Shown here: piece by piece, positions 35,255 to 43,540 of the stretch
Layout: every line of letters begins with the position of its first letter
Numbering within the stretch: the stretch's first letter is position 1
From: Bosea sp. ANAM02
Lineage (GTDB): Bacteria; Pseudomonadota; Alphaproteobacteria; Rhizobiales; Beijerinckiaceae
Assembly (NCBI RefSeq): GCF_011764485.1
Contig: NZ_AP022848.1
Coordinates: forward strand, 834,001 to 898,000
Reading direction: 5' to 3'
DNA: 64,000 nucleotides
Translations under genes and position numbers: made by a program
Notes under the pieces: model-generated
Databases searched by the model: none
What the model was told of the DNA's origin: nothing
What the model saw: only the letters and a program-made list of their open reading frames with translations

Positions 35255-35878
35255 TCACCCACCCTCGTGCCGACCGAGAAAATCTTCGACCGAGAGGTGG
35301 CGGAAATCGTCGAGCGCGGCCCGCAGCCTGGTGTGATCCCAGTCCCACCAGGCGAGATTCTGCAATCTTTCCGCGATATTTTCAGCGAATCGGCGTCGCA
35401 CTGGCCGGGCGGGATTGCCGGCGACGATCGTATAGGGCGCAACGTCCTTGGTGACAACAGCGCCGCCGGCGACCACAGCGCCCGTGCCGATCGAGCGCCC
35501 GGCGAGCACGATCGCGCCATGGCCGATCCAGACATCGTGGCCGATCGCCACCGCATGGGCGCGGCGCCAGTCGAAGAAGGCCTCGTCATCCTCGGCATCA
35601 TCGAAATAGGCCGCTGCGCGATAGGTGAAATGAGACTGGCTGGCCCGGTGCATCGGATGGTTGCCGGGGTTGATCCGGGTCATCGCCGCGATCGAGCAGA
35701 ACTTGCCGATTGTCGTGTAAATGACATTCGCGTCGTTCACGACATAGGAGTAGTCCCCCATCGTCGACTCGACGAAGCTGGTTCGCGCGCCGATCGCGGT
35801 GTAGCGGCCGAGCGTCGCCTGCCTCACCTGGGCGGTCGGGTCGATCAGCGGTTCGAGTCCAAGCTTCTTCGCGGCCAT
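35255..35878 (-). CDS. Hexapeptide-repeat acetyltransferase of the phosphonate cluster
   Basis: The 207-residue protein has left-handed beta-helix hexapeptide repeats (IDPTAQVRQATLGRYTAIG near 12-30, VAIGHDVWIGHGAIVLAGRSIG and VVAGGAVVTKDVAPYTIVAGNPAR in the second half) and the SFVESTMGDYSYVVNDANV segment typical of the Phn-associated xenobiotic acetyltransferase subgroup. The acceptor is unknown; N-acetylation of aminoalkylphosphonates is a possible role, by analogy with PhnO. The start at 35878 has a strong GAGGATGAGGA upstream; the start codon overlaps the phnN start on the other strand. Confidence 0.85.
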   Translation of the reverse strand: MAAKKLGLEPLIDPTAQVRQATLGRYTAIGARTSFVESTMGDYSYVVNDANVIYTTIGKFCSIAAMTRINPGNHPMHRASQSHFTYRAAAYFDDAEDDEAFFDWRRAHAVAIGHDVWIGHGAIVLAGRSIGTGAVVAGGAVVTKDVAPYTIVAGNPARPVRRRFAENIAERLQNLAWWDWDHTRLRAALDDFRHLSVEDFLGRHEGG

Positions 35879-36467
35879 GTCCTCATCCTCTTCCGATATC
35901 GCTATCCCCGCCGCTGCGGCGGGTGTGCTCGTTCTGGTGGTCGGTCCTTCCGGGGCGGGAAAGGACACGCTGATGGAGGCCGCGCGCGACGAACTCGGGA
36001 CCGATCCGCGCTATCGTTTTGCCCGCCGCCTGATCACACGACCGGCGATGGCCGGCGCCGAGGATCATGAATCCTGCGACGAGGTCGGCTTCCGCGCGAT
36101 CGAGGCGAATGGGGGCCTTGCCCTGAGCTGGCAGGCGCATGGGCTGAGCTATGGTATTCCGGCGGCCGAACTTTCCGGCATCGGTGCGGGCGCCGTGGTG
36201 ATCGTCAATGTCTCGCGGCGCGCCATCGTGGCGGCGGAGCGGCTCGTGGAGCGCGTCGTCGTGCTCAACATCACCGCGCCGGTCGCGGTGCTGGCGCGGC
36301 GGCTGGCGGCGCGCGGGCGCGAGACCGAGGCCGATATCGCGGCTCGACTGAAGCGCGAGGCGCCGCTGACGGCCGAGCGCGCCGAGGTCGTCACCATCCT
36401 GAACGATCGCAGCGTCGCCGAGGCTTGCGCCGAGCTTCTGGCCGTCCTGCGCGGGCTGGGACGGTAG
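35877..36467 (+). CDS. phnN: Ribose 1,5-bisphosphokinase
   Basis: The 196-residue kinase converts ribose 1,5-bisphosphate to PRPP, the last step of the C-P lyase pathway. The P-loop is VVGPSGAGKDTL at about 21-32, followed by ARRLITRPA and the guanylate-kinase-like fold. The ATG at 35877 lies on the same CATG as the start of the divergent acetyltransferase and has a poor ribosome-binding site; GTG codons near 35925, just before the P-loop, are an alternative. It is separated from the rest of phn by a repeat and by orientation. Confidence 0.88.
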   Translation: MSSSSSDIAIPAAAAGVLVLVVGPSGAGKDTLMEAARDELGTDPRYRFARRLITRPAMAGAEDHESCDEVGFRAIEANGGLALSWQAHGLSYGIPAAELSGIGAGAVVIVNVSRRAIVAAERLVERVVVLNITAPVAVLARRLAARGRETEADIAARLKREAPLTAERAEVVTILNDRSVAEACAELLAVLRGLGR

Positions 36468-36490
36468 CCGATTCAGCCATCGAACCACGC

Positions 36491-36640
36491 CGTCATTCCG
36501 GGGCAAGCGCAAAGCGCTTGAGCCCGGAACCCAGAACCGAGTTGGTTGCTCGAGAGGGCGCAGGTGGTTCGGAGTTCGTCTTGTCCGGGGAATCGGTTCT
36601 GGGTTCCGGGCTCGGGCTTTTGGCCCGGCCCGGAATGACG
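36491..36640. repeat. Palindromic repeat between phnN and the DUF1045 gene
   Basis: Ends CGTCATTCCGGG / CCCGGAATGACG are perfect arms, and gagcccggaacccagaaccg (36520-36539) reappears as its complement near 36592-36613. The same 20-mer is in the repeat at 24847-24983. It lies between two convergent genes. Confidence 0.88.
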
Positions 36641-36667
36641 GTGGAGTTCCGTCGGAAGACCGCATGC

Positions 36668-37363
36668 CTAGCCGAACGAATAGGAATCGAGCAGGTGGAA
36701 GCGGCCGGCGCGATCATCCTGCCTGAACAGTGCGAAGCGATCGATCCTGACCGGTCCGGCGGGGACAGCGGCCGCATAGGCAACCTCAAGCGCCTGCTTC
36801 GCCGCGGCCGCCTGCTCGCCCGGCAGTGACCCGGTCAGCGTCATGTGGAAGCGGAAGGCGTCGCCGACATAGGGATAGCCATAGGCTTCGAGATAGGCGT
36901 GCTGGGCTGGCGTCAGTGGGCTTTTCAGGCGCCTGGCCTTGTCCGCTTCGGAAAGCGGCGCGCGGAACAGCTCAAAGGCCTGCACCGTTGCGAAGGCGAA
37001 GCGCTGAAGGGCCGCGCTCGGCTCGGATGGCGTCAACGCAACGAAAGAACCGAGCGCCGTGACGCTCAGGCCCGCCAGCTCGACGGCGTCGAGCCCGGCG
37101 GCGTGGTTGCGGGCGAAGGCGCGCAACTGCTCCTCGTTGCGGCCGTCGGCGAGCTCGAAAGGTGCCTTCAGCGTGGCGTGGAAACCGTAGCGCCGCGGCT
37201 CCTCGGTGAAAGCAGGCCATAGAGCCGGATCGCATCCGGGAGGGACCGCGAAGGCCAAGTCCTCGCCCGTCAACGCATCATAGCCCAGCGTCGCGCTGCC
37301 GAAGCGCCAGAGGGCGCTGTCGGCGGCGGGGGCGTAATAGATGGCGTAGCGCGGCTTGCTCAA
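36668..37363 (-). CDS. Phosphonate-cluster 2H phosphoesterase (DUF1045)
   Basis: The 231-residue protein has the two HxT motifs of 2H phosphoesterases: HATLKAPF at about 62-69 and HMTLTG near 172-177. It starts four bases inside phnM, so it belongs to the operon. No phnP (cyclic phosphodiesterase) gene is present in the window, so this enzyme may open the 5-phosphoribosyl 1,2-cyclic phosphate made by C-P lyase. That substitution is inference from context and the 2H chemistry. Confidence 0.85.
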   Translation of the reverse strand: MSKPRYAIYYAPAADSALWRFGSATLGYDALTGEDLAFAVPPGCDPALWPAFTEEPRRYGFHATLKAPFELADGRNEEQLRAFARNHAAGLDAVELAGLSVTALGSFVALTPSEPSAALQRFAFATVQAFELFRAPLSEADKARRLKSPLTPAQHAYLEAYGYPYVGDAFRFHMTLTGSLPGEQAAAAKQALEVAYAAAVPAGPVRIDRFALFRQDDRAGRFHLLDSYSFG

Positions 37364-38499
37364 AATGCGCGCTCGCCCTGAGACCAGACAGCGGCGAGAA
37401 CCGGCGTCGCGCCCAGCACCTTGAAGCGGACGAGATCGGCGCGCAGGCCGGTCTTGAGATGGCCGCGATCCCGGAGGCCGAGGATGTCGGCGACCTTCCA
37501 GGTGACCATGCCCATCGCCTCGGGCAGCGCGATGCCATGGTCGGCATTGAGCTTGACCACGGCCTGCAGCAGGCTCGCCGGGACGTAATCCGACGAGAGG
37601 CCGTCGAGCAGGCCCTTCTCGGCGAGCTCGGAAACCGAAACGCCGCCGGAATGCGAGCCGCCGCGCACGACGTTCGGTGCGCCGGCGACCGTGGCGAGGC
37701 CGGCCTGCTTGGCGGCGGCGGCGGCCTCGACCGTGGTCGGGAATTCCGAGATCACCGCACCCGATGCGACGCCTTCCTCGACATGCTCGGGAATCGTGTC
37801 GTCGTGGGTCGCGAGCGGAATGCCGCGCGACCGGAAGATGTCGACCACAGCCTGCCAGTTCCTGGCGACATTGGCAGCGCCTTCGCGCTGGCGCACCTCG
37901 ACGTCAGCCTCGAATTCCGCGACCGTCTTGCCGTTGCCGACGGCGTAGGTCTTGAGGTGCTGGAGATCGCGCCACTGGCGCTGGCCGGGGGTGTGGTCCA
38001 TCAGCGAGACGAGCTGAACAAGTTCGTCGTCCTGATAGGGGGCGATGTCTTCGAGCAGGCCCGGGCTCGTCAGCTCGCAGCGCATATGGATGCGGTGGTC
38101 GATGCGGAAGACGTTCTCGCGCTTGCCCAGAGCCAAGGCCTTCATCACGTCGGCGAAGATGTCCTTGCGATAGTCCTTGGCCGAGAAGGGCGTACCGGCG
38201 CAGACCGCGTCATAGACGGTGGTGACGCCGGCTGCCGCCATCTGCGCGTCGTGGACGAGCGCCGCCGCGAGCCCGTTCGGCCAGAAGACCTTCGGGCGCG
38301 GCATGAAATGCTTTTCCATGTTGTCGGTGTGCATCTCGACGAGGCCGGGCGCGACATAGTCGCCGCCGGCATCGATGGCGCCGGGCAGGGAGGATTTGCC
38401 CTGGTCGACAGCCGTGATGCCGGTTCCATCGAAGGCGATGGTGCCGGTGACGACCTCGTTCTCGAGGATCAGCTTGGCATTGGTGAGAACGGTCTGCAT
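37360..38499 (-). CDS. phnM: Alpha-D-ribose 1-methylphosphonate 5-triphosphate diphosphatase
   Basis: The 379-residue amidohydrolase-fold enzyme removes pyrophosphate from the triphosphoribosylated phosphonate before C-P cleavage. Metal-binding segments are VAPGLVEMHTDNMEKH (about 49-64), FRIDHRIHMRCEL, SLMDHTPGQRQ and PLATHDDTIPEH; the C-terminal NVVRGGSHSGGVSVSELA is family-typical. It lies two bases downstream of phnL. Confidence 0.95.
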   Translation of the reverse strand: MQTVLTNAKLILENEVVTGTIAFDGTGITAVDQGKSSLPGAIDAGGDYVAPGLVEMHTDNMEKHFMPRPKVFWPNGLAAALVHDAQMAAAGVTTVYDAVCAGTPFSAKDYRKDIFADVMKALALGKRENVFRIDHRIHMRCELTSPGLLEDIAPYQDDELVQLVSLMDHTPGQRQWRDLQHLKTYAVGNGKTVAEFEADVEVRQREGAANVARNWQAVVDIFRSRGIPLATHDDTIPEHVEEGVASGAVISEFPTTVEAAAAAKQAGLATVAGAPNVVRGGSHSGGVSVSELAEKGLLDGLSSDYVPASLLQAVVKLNADHGIALPEAMGMVTWKVADILGLRDRGHLKTGLRADLVRFKVLGATPVLAAVWSQGERAF

Positions 38500-38501
38500 C
38501 G

Positions 38502-39197
38502 TCAGGCCTTCCGGAAAGCGGTGATGTCGAGATAGCGCGTCGCGACGCGTTCGCGAACCGCCTCGTCGTGGAAGATGCCGACGATGGCGGAGCCGGCGGC
38601 GCGCGCCTCGGCGATGAGTTCGACGACGACGTCTCGATTGGCGGCGTCGAGCGAGGCGGTCGGCTCGTCGATCAGCATGATCGCGGAAGGGTCGACGAAA
38701 GAGCGGGCGATGTTGACGCGCTGCTGCTCGCCGCCGGAGAAGGTGGCGGGCGCGAGGGTCCAGAGCCGCTCCGGCAGATTGAGCCGGGCGAGCATCGCCT
38801 TGGCCTTTTCGGTCGCGGTTTCCGGCGTGGCGCCGCGGGCGAGCAGCGGGTCGCGGACGATATCGAGCGTCGAGACGCGCGGGATCACGCGCAGGAACTG
38901 CGAGACGAAGCCGAGCGTGCGGCGGCGGATATCGAGCACGGTGCGGGGTACGGCGGCGACGATATCGACCGGCCGGCCGGCATGGGTGATGCGAATCGCG
39001 CCGGCGGTCGGCCTGTAGTTGCCGTAGAGGATGCGCAGCAGGCTTGATTTGCCTGCGCCGGACGCGCCTGCCAGCACCAGCGCCTCGCCGGCCTCGACAT
39101 GGAAATTGACGTTGTCGAAGACGGGCAGACGCGCTCCGCCCTGATTGTGCAGGGTGAAGGTCTTGGCGACGTTCTCGACCTGAATCATCGTGGTCAT
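38502..39197 (-). CDS. phnL: C-P lyase complex ABC-type ATPase
   Basis: The 231-residue protein has a complete ABC nucleotide-binding domain: Walker [10 protein letters not shown] (about 38-46), signature [13 protein letters not shown] (about 153-165), Walker [13 protein letters not shown] and an H-loop [11 protein letters not shown]. PhnL associates with the PhnGHIJK core; it is not a transporter component. It ends two bases before phnM and is separated from phnK by a palindromic repeat. Confidence 0.93.
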   Translation of the reverse strand: MTTMIQVENVAKTFTLHNQGGARLPVFDNVNFHVEAGEALVLAGASGAGKSSLLRILYGNYRPTAGAIRITHAGRPVDIVAAVPRTVLDIRRRTLGFVSQFLRVIPRVSTLDIVRDPLLARGATPETATEKAKAMLARLNLPERLWTLAPATFSGGEQQRVNIARSFVDPSAIMLIDEPTASLDAANRDVVVELIAEARAAGSAIVGIFHDEAVRERVATRYLDITAFRKA

Positions 39198-39250
39198 GGG
39201 GTCAGTGCCTTGTGCCGGCGAGGTGACGAGGATGTGACGGTTGAAGGGCT

Positions 39251-39348
39251 CGTCATGCTCGGGCTTGACCCGAGCATCTCAGGCAGGAGAGGCGCCTCTT
39301 CCTGCACGAGATTCTCGGGTCTGCGCTGCGCTTCGCCCGAGAATGACG
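39251..39348. repeat. Palindromic repeat in the phnK-phnL gap
   Basis: The segment begins with a hairpin ATGCTCGGG-CTTGA-CCCGAGCAT and ends with CGAGAATGACG. Its first 30 bases (39251-39280) are identical to 41915-41944 inside phnI. It accounts for most of the gap between phnK and phnL. Confidence 0.9.
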
Positions 39349-39359
39349 CTCTGCATCCC

Positions 39360-40166
39360 TCACACACTCAGCACCGCCGAGGTGAGAAGCTGCGTATAGG
39401 CGTGGTGAGGATCGTCGAGGACCTGGTCGGTCAGGCCCTGCTCGACGACGCGACCGTCCTTCATCACCATCAGCCGGTCGGTCAGGAGGCGCGCCACGGC
39501 GAGGTCGTGGGTGACGATGATCGCGGCCAGGCCGAGATCGCGCACCAGCACGCGCAGCAGGTCGAGAAGGCGGGCCTGCACGGAGACATCGAGGCCGCCG
39601 GTCGGCTCGTCCATGAAGACGAGGCGCGGTTCCGAGACCAGCACGCGGGCGATCTGCAGGCGCTGCTGCATGCCGCCGGAGAATTGGCGCGGCCGGTCGT
39701 CGATGCGGGTGCCGGCGATCTCGACGCGCTGGAGCCAGTCGAGCGCGCGCTCGCGGATCTGGCCGTAATGCCGGTCGCCGCGATCCATCAGCCGCTCGCC
39801 GACATTGCCGCCGGCGGTGACATCCATGCGCAGCCCGTCGCGCGGGTTCTGGTGGACGATGCCCCAGGCGGTCCGCATCAGGCGGCGGCGCTCCTGCTCG
39901 GAGACCGAGTAGATGTCGAGCGGCTCCGTGCCGCCCCTGAACAGCACCTCGCCCGCGTCGGGCTTGTCGATGCCGGCGAGGCAGCGCAGCAGGGTCGATT
40001 TGCCGGAGCCGGATTCGCCGACGATGCCGAGCACCTCGCCCGGCCAGAGGTCGAAGGAGACATCGGCGCAGCCGATGCGCTCGCCATAAAAGCGGCTGAC
40101 GCCGTCGACGGAGAGCAGGGGGGCGGGTTCGAGATCGACTGCAGGGAAGGCGGTGTGGAGGGTCAT
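39360..40166 (-). CDS. phnK: C-P lyase complex ABC-type ATPase
   Basis: The start at 40166 (MTLHTAFPAVDLEPAPL) gives 268 residues; a longer frame would run into the upstream repeat. It is an ABC ATPase subunit that binds the PhnGHIJ core and supports turnover. Walker A is GESGSGKST (about 49-57), the signature is FSGGMQQRLQIAR, Walker B is LVFMDEPTGGLD and the H-loop is IVTHDLAV. It resembles oligopeptide-transport ATPases, as PhnK does in general. Confidence 0.92.
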   Translation of the reverse strand: MTLHTAFPAVDLEPAPLLSVDGVSRFYGERIGCADVSFDLWPGEVLGIVGESGSGKSTLLRCLAGIDKPDAGEVLFRGGTEPLDIYSVSEQERRRLMRTAWGIVHQNPRDGLRMDVTAGGNVGERLMDRGDRHYGQIRERALDWLQRVEIAGTRIDDRPRQFSGGMQQRLQIARVLVSEPRLVFMDEPTGGLDVSVQARLLDLLRVLVRDLGLAAIIVTHDLAVARLLTDRLMVMKDGRVVEQGLTDQVLDDPHHAYTQLLTSAVLSV

Positions 40167-40195
40167 GGGCGCGTCTCCGGGGTGGAGGGCTCTGC

Positions 40196-40288
40196 CGTCA
40201 TGCTCGCCCTTGTGGCGAGCATCCACGTCTTGAACATGACGTTCGGTCGACGAAGACGTGGATGGTCGGGACAAGCCCGACCATGACG
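40196..40288. repeat. Palindromic repeat in the phnJ-phnK gap
   Basis: It runs from CGTCATGCTCGCCCTTGTGG to CCCGACCATGACG, with ACGTCTTGAA / CGAAGACGT in the centre. The first 39 bases match 46214-46252 exactly, and the element at 44303-44395 is a related copy in the opposite orientation. Confidence 0.9.
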
Positions 40289-40314
40289 GGAAGGGTGGGT
40301 GGCAAGGCGATGCG

Positions 40315-41235
40315 TCATGGCTTCGCCTCGATCAGGCCGCTCGCGGCCGCGTCGCCCAGCATCGTGCCGCGATGGCCTTCCGCCCGGCGGGTCTCGCAAT
40401 AATAGCTGTCGGAACAGACGAACATGCGCCCACCCTGGTCGTCGATCACGACCTCGTCGAGATAGCTGTCGCCCGCGCCGCACAAACCGCAGGGCTGCGT
40501 CCAGCTCTGGATGCGGAAGGGGTGATCCTCGAAATCGAGGCTGCGCACGCTCGTATGGGGCGGCAGCGCGTAGATACGCTTCTCGCGGCCGGCGCCGAAC
40601 AACTGGAGCGCGGGCGACATGTGCATCTTCGGATTGTCGAATTTCGGGATGGGCGAGGGCGCCATCACGTAGCGGTCGTTGACCATGACCGGGTAGTCAT
40701 AGGTCTTGGTGATCTCGCCATAGCGGGCGATGTCCTCGTAGAGCTTGACCTGCATCAGCCCGTATTCGGCCCAGGCGTGCATTTTGCGCGTCTCGGCCTC
40801 GCGCGGCTCCAGGCGGCGTAAGGGTTCCGGCATCGGCACTTGGTAGACCATGACCTGGCCGCTTTTGAGCGGCGCTTCCGGGATGCGGTGGCGGGTCTGG
40901 ATGATCGTCGCCTCGTCGGTCGCCTCGCAGGTGCGGACATCGGCCGTGCGCTCGAAGAACCTGCGGATCGAGACGGCGTTCGTGGTGTCGTCGGCGCCCT
41001 GGTCGATCACCTTGAGCGTATCGGCCGGGCCGATGATCGCGGCGGTGATCTGGATGCCGCCGGTGCCCCAGCCTCGGGCCAACGGCATCTCGCGCGAGCC
41101 GAAGGGCACCTGATAGCCGGGCACCGCCACCGCCTTGAGCAGGGCGCGGCGGATCATGCGCTTGGTCTGCTCGTCGAGATAGGCGTAGTTATAGGCCGGC
41201 CTGGTATCGTCTGCCGGCATCTGATGGATGGTCAT
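40315..41235 (-). CDS. phnJ: Carbon-phosphorus lyase, radical SAM subunit
   Basis: The 306-residue PhnJ cleaves the C-P bond by radical chemistry in the PhnGHIJ core. Four cysteines lie at 249, 252, 274 and 280 (TQPCGLCGAG, MFVCSDSYYC), with the C-x2-C-x21-C-x5-C spacing of characterised PhnJ, whose first three bind the 4Fe-4S cluster and whose last forms the thiyl radical. Segments AYLDEQTKRMIRRALLKA and GWGTGGIQIT are typical. The ATG overlaps the phnI stop by four bases. Intact. Confidence 0.96.
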   Translation of the reverse strand: MTIHQMPADDTRPAYNYAYLDEQTKRMIRRALLKAVAVPGYQVPFGSREMPLARGWGTGGIQITAAIIGPADTLKVIDQGADDTTNAVSIRRFFERTADVRTCEATDEATIIQTRHRIPEAPLKSGQVMVYQVPMPEPLRRLEPREAETRKMHAWAEYGLMQVKLYEDIARYGEITKTYDYPVMVNDRYVMAPSPIPKFDNPKMHMSPALQLFGAGREKRIYALPPHTSVRSLDFEDHPFRIQSWTQPCGLCGAGDSYLDEVVIDDQGGRMFVCSDSYYCETRRAEGHRGTMLGDAAASGLIEAKP

Positions 41236-42419
41236 TCCGCAGCCTCCGGCATCGTATTCGGCTCCTGAGCCAGCCGCTCCTCGCGTTCGCGACGGATGCG
41301 ACGGATCAGCTCCAACTCGCCCTGGAAATCGACATAGTGCGGCAGCTTGAGATGCTCGACGAAGCCGGCCGCCTCGACATTGTCGGCGTGGTAGAGGACG
41401 AATTCGTCCTGCTGCGCGGGGTAGTTGGCGGCCTCGCCGAAATCGCGCGCCTTCAGGGCGCGGTCGACCAGCGACATCGACATCGCCTTGCGCTCGCTAT
41501 GGCCGAAGACGAGTCCGTAGCCGCGGGTGAATTGCGGCGGCACCTCCTTCGAGCCCTGGAACTGGTTGACCATCTGGCATTCGGTCAGGGTGACGTAGCC
41601 GAGATCGACCGCGAAGCCGAGTTCCTCGGGCACGAATTCGACTGAAACCTCGCCGACGCGGACCTCGCCGACGAAGGGATGCGTGCCGCCGAAGCCGCGC
41701 TGCACGGAATAGCCGAGGCCGAGCAGGAAGCCCTCGTCGCCGCGCGCCATCGACTGCAGGCGCACGTCGCGATCGGCCGGGAAGGAGACGGGATCGCGGG
41801 TCAGGTCGAAGGGGCGCGGGTCACCCTCCGGCGGCTCCTCGGCTTCCATCAGGCCTTCGGCGCCGAGGATGTCGGGCACGCGCGGCATGGTGGCGTCGAG
41901 CGGGGCCTTCAGGCCGTCATGCTCGGGCTTGACCCGAGCATCTCCGGACGCGGAGGCTCCGGTGTCGTCTCGTCCCGAGACGGCGGGATCAAGCCCAGCC
42001 ATCTCGGCGGGAGAGTCCATCAGGGCGAAGTCGAAGAGCCGATGCGTGTAATCATAGGTCGGGCCAAGCACCTGCCCGCCGGGCAGATCCTTATAGGTCG
42101 CCGAGACGCGGCGGCGGATCGCCATCGCGGCGGTGTCGAGCGGCTCGGAGGAGCCGAAGCGCGGCAGCGTCGTGCGATAGGCCCGCATCAGGAAGGCGGC
42201 CTCGATCACGTCGCCCTGCGCCTGCTTCAGCGCGAGCGCGGCGAGGTCCTGGTCATAGAGGGAACCCTCGTTCATCACGCGGGCACAGGCCAAAGCCTGC
42301 TGCTCGCGGATCTGGGCGACCGAGATTTCCGGCACGTTGGGATCGCCGCGGCGTGCCTCGGCGACGAGATCATGCGTGGCGAGGATGGCGGCCTCGCCAC
42401 CTTTGACTGCGACATACAT
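41232..42419 (-). CDS. phnI: C-P lyase core subunit with in-frame repeat insertion
   Basis: PhnI carries out nucleophilic displacement on ATP, making ribose 1-phosphonate 5-triphosphate with PhnG, PhnH and PhnL. Family segments are MYVAVKGGEAAI, YDYTHRLLDFAL, MARGDEGFLLGLGYSVQRGFG and FTRGYGLVFGHSERKAMSM. At about 141-169 the protein contains GLDPAVSGRDDTG ... [10 protein letters not shown], encoded by a palindromic repeat (41915-42005). The protein is 395 residues, about 40 longer than E. coli PhnI (354), and the repeat accounts for most of the difference. The insert lies between conserved blocks, so activity may be retained. The start overlaps the phnH stop by one base (TGATG). Confidence 0.94.
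   Translation of the reverse strand: MYVAVKGGEAAILATHDLVAEARRGDPNVPEISVAQIREQQALACARVMNEGSLYDQDLAALALKQAQGDVIEAAFLMRAYRTTLPRFGSSEPLDTAAMAIRRRVSATYKDLPGGQVLGPTYDYTHRLFDFALMDSPAEMAGLDPAVSGRDDTGASASGDARVKPEHDGLKAPLDATMPRVPDILGAEGLMEAEEPPEGDPRPFDLTRDPVSFPADRDVRLQSMARGDEGFLLGLGYSVQRGFGGTHPFVGEVRVGEVSVEFVPEELGFAVDLGYVTLTECQMVNQFQGSKEVPPQFTRGYGLVFGHSERKAMSMSLVDRALKARDFGEAANYPAQQDEFVLYHADNVEAAGFVEHLKLPHYVDFQGELELIRRIRREREERLAQEPNTMPEAAE
41915..42005. repeat. Palindromic repeat inside phnI coding sequence
   Basis: 41915-41944 is identical over 30 bases to 39251-39280. It forms the hairpin ATGCTCGGG-CTTGA-CCCGAGCAT, followed by CTCGTCCCGAGACGG and GGGATCAAGCCC. It is open in the phnI frame and encodes the [10 protein letters not shown] peptide. 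Confidence 0.88.
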
Positions 42420-43024
42420 CAGCGAGCCTCCTCAACCTGCGTCGAGCGCGGCAGGCCGATCAAACCCTCGCCATGCGCGAGCAGGACATCGACGCCGAGC
42501 GGGTAGAGCGCGCCGTTCTCGCGCAACTCATCGATGAAGCCGGGGCGCAGGCCCAGCGGCGCGATGTTGCGTGAGCCGAGGATGCCGGGTCCGGCCAGAG
42601 TGAGGGCGGGGCCGTTCTCCAGTGCCGCGACCTGTACGACCACCGTGGTCGAGCGATCCGGGAACTGGTCGGTGCCGAGATTGAAGGCGGAAAGCTTGGG
42701 CTCGTCTGCCTCACCATCGATGACCGCGAAGGCGGCCTCAGCGGGATCGTCGACGAATGCGGCGGCGCAATGGAAACGCAGCCAGGCGCCGGCCGGGCCG
42801 TTGCGCAGGGCTTCCGGAAGCCAGACCGGCGTCTCGTAATCGGCGAGCGTCAGCAGGGCTGTCGCGGTTGCCGACGCCAGACCTTCCGGCGGCGTGATCT
42901 CGCCTGCGACCTGCTGCAGCGTGCCAGGCTCGGAGAGGGCGGCGAGCAGGGCGCGGAAGGCGGCCTGCGACTGGAAGACCGGATCGGAGAAGCCGGGAGC
43001 GATCATGGTTTCAGCCGACATCAC
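42419..43024 (-). CDS. phnH: C-P lyase core subunit PhnH
   Basis: The 201-residue PhnH is a structural subunit of the PhnGHIJ core with a PLP-transferase-like fold. FSDPVFQSQAAFRALLAALSEPGTL near the N-terminus and GPGILGSRNIAPLGL are family-typical. The start overlaps phnG by four bases and the stop overlaps phnI by one base. Confidence 0.93.
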   Translation of the reverse strand: MMSAETMIAPGFSDPVFQSQAAFRALLAALSEPGTLQQVAGEITPPEGLASATATALLTLADYETPVWLPEALRNGPAGAWLRFHCAAAFVDDPAEAAFAVIDGEADEPKLSAFNLGTDQFPDRSTTVVVQVAALENGPALTLAGPGILGSRNIAPLGLRPGFIDELRENGALYPLGVDVLLAHGEGLIGLPRSTQVEEAR

Positions 43025-43452
43025 GAACCCCGGACCAGCGTGAAGAAATCGACCTTGGTCGCGGCGGCCTTGCGCGAGGCGAGGTCGCGGGCAGCCACCT
43101 GCTGCGCGGCGAGGGTCGCGACGCCCTGATGCAATCCGCTGCCTTCGGCTTCGTCCTGGAGACGGGCGTCGAGCAGGGCGGCGAGCCTTGCCTTCCGGCC
43201 GTCACGGCCGAGCGCATAGGAGAAGCCCATCCGCCCGTTGGAGAGGCGCACGACGCAGCGCGTCACAGTCGCTTCGCCGAGATTGAAGCGGCGGCCGGCG
43301 CCACCGGCGCGACCCTCGACCATCACGGTGCCGGTCTCCGGCGCCTTCAACAGGTCGTGGGCCGGCGGATCGCCGAGCAGAGTTTCGATCTCGCTGCGGG
43401 AGGCGCGCGCCAGCGTCGCCATCCAGCTTTGCCTCGGGGTTTTCTGCGTCAT
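43021..43452 (-). CDS. phnG: C-P lyase core subunit PhnG
   Basis: The 143-residue PhnG is the first gene of the C-P lyase operon and a subunit of the core complex. Recognisable segments are RQSWMATLARAS near the N-terminus, GRRFNLGEATVTRCVVRL and GFSYALGRDGRKARLAALLDA. The upstream 88-base intergenic region with phnF contains two operator-like motifs. Confidence 0.93.
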   Translation of the reverse strand: MTQKTPRQSWMATLARASRSEIETLLGDPPAHDLLKAPETGTVMVEGRAGGAGRRFNLGEATVTRCVVRLSNGRMGFSYALGRDGRKARLAALLDARLQDEAEGSGLHQGVATLAAQQVAARDLASRKAAATKVDFFTLVRGS

Positions 43453-43480
43453 CGGCGCGGGCTCGCTGGTCAGTTCCGAA

Positions 43481-43524
43481 TGTCTAGACTATGCTAGGGG
43501 AGTTGATGGCAAAGGTCTATACTT
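43481..43524. promoter_or_regulatory. Two PhnF-like operator motifs between phnG and phnF
   Basis: TGTCTAGACTA at 43481-43491 and GGTCTATACTT at 43514-43524 share GTCTA-K-AC and are spaced 33 bases apart, about three helical turns. GTCTAGAC is a perfect palindrome. Sites of this shape are known for HutC-type GntR regulators. They lie between the divergent phnG and phnF starts and could serve both. Confidence 0.55.
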
Positions 43525-43540
43525 TTTGAGCGACAATTCG

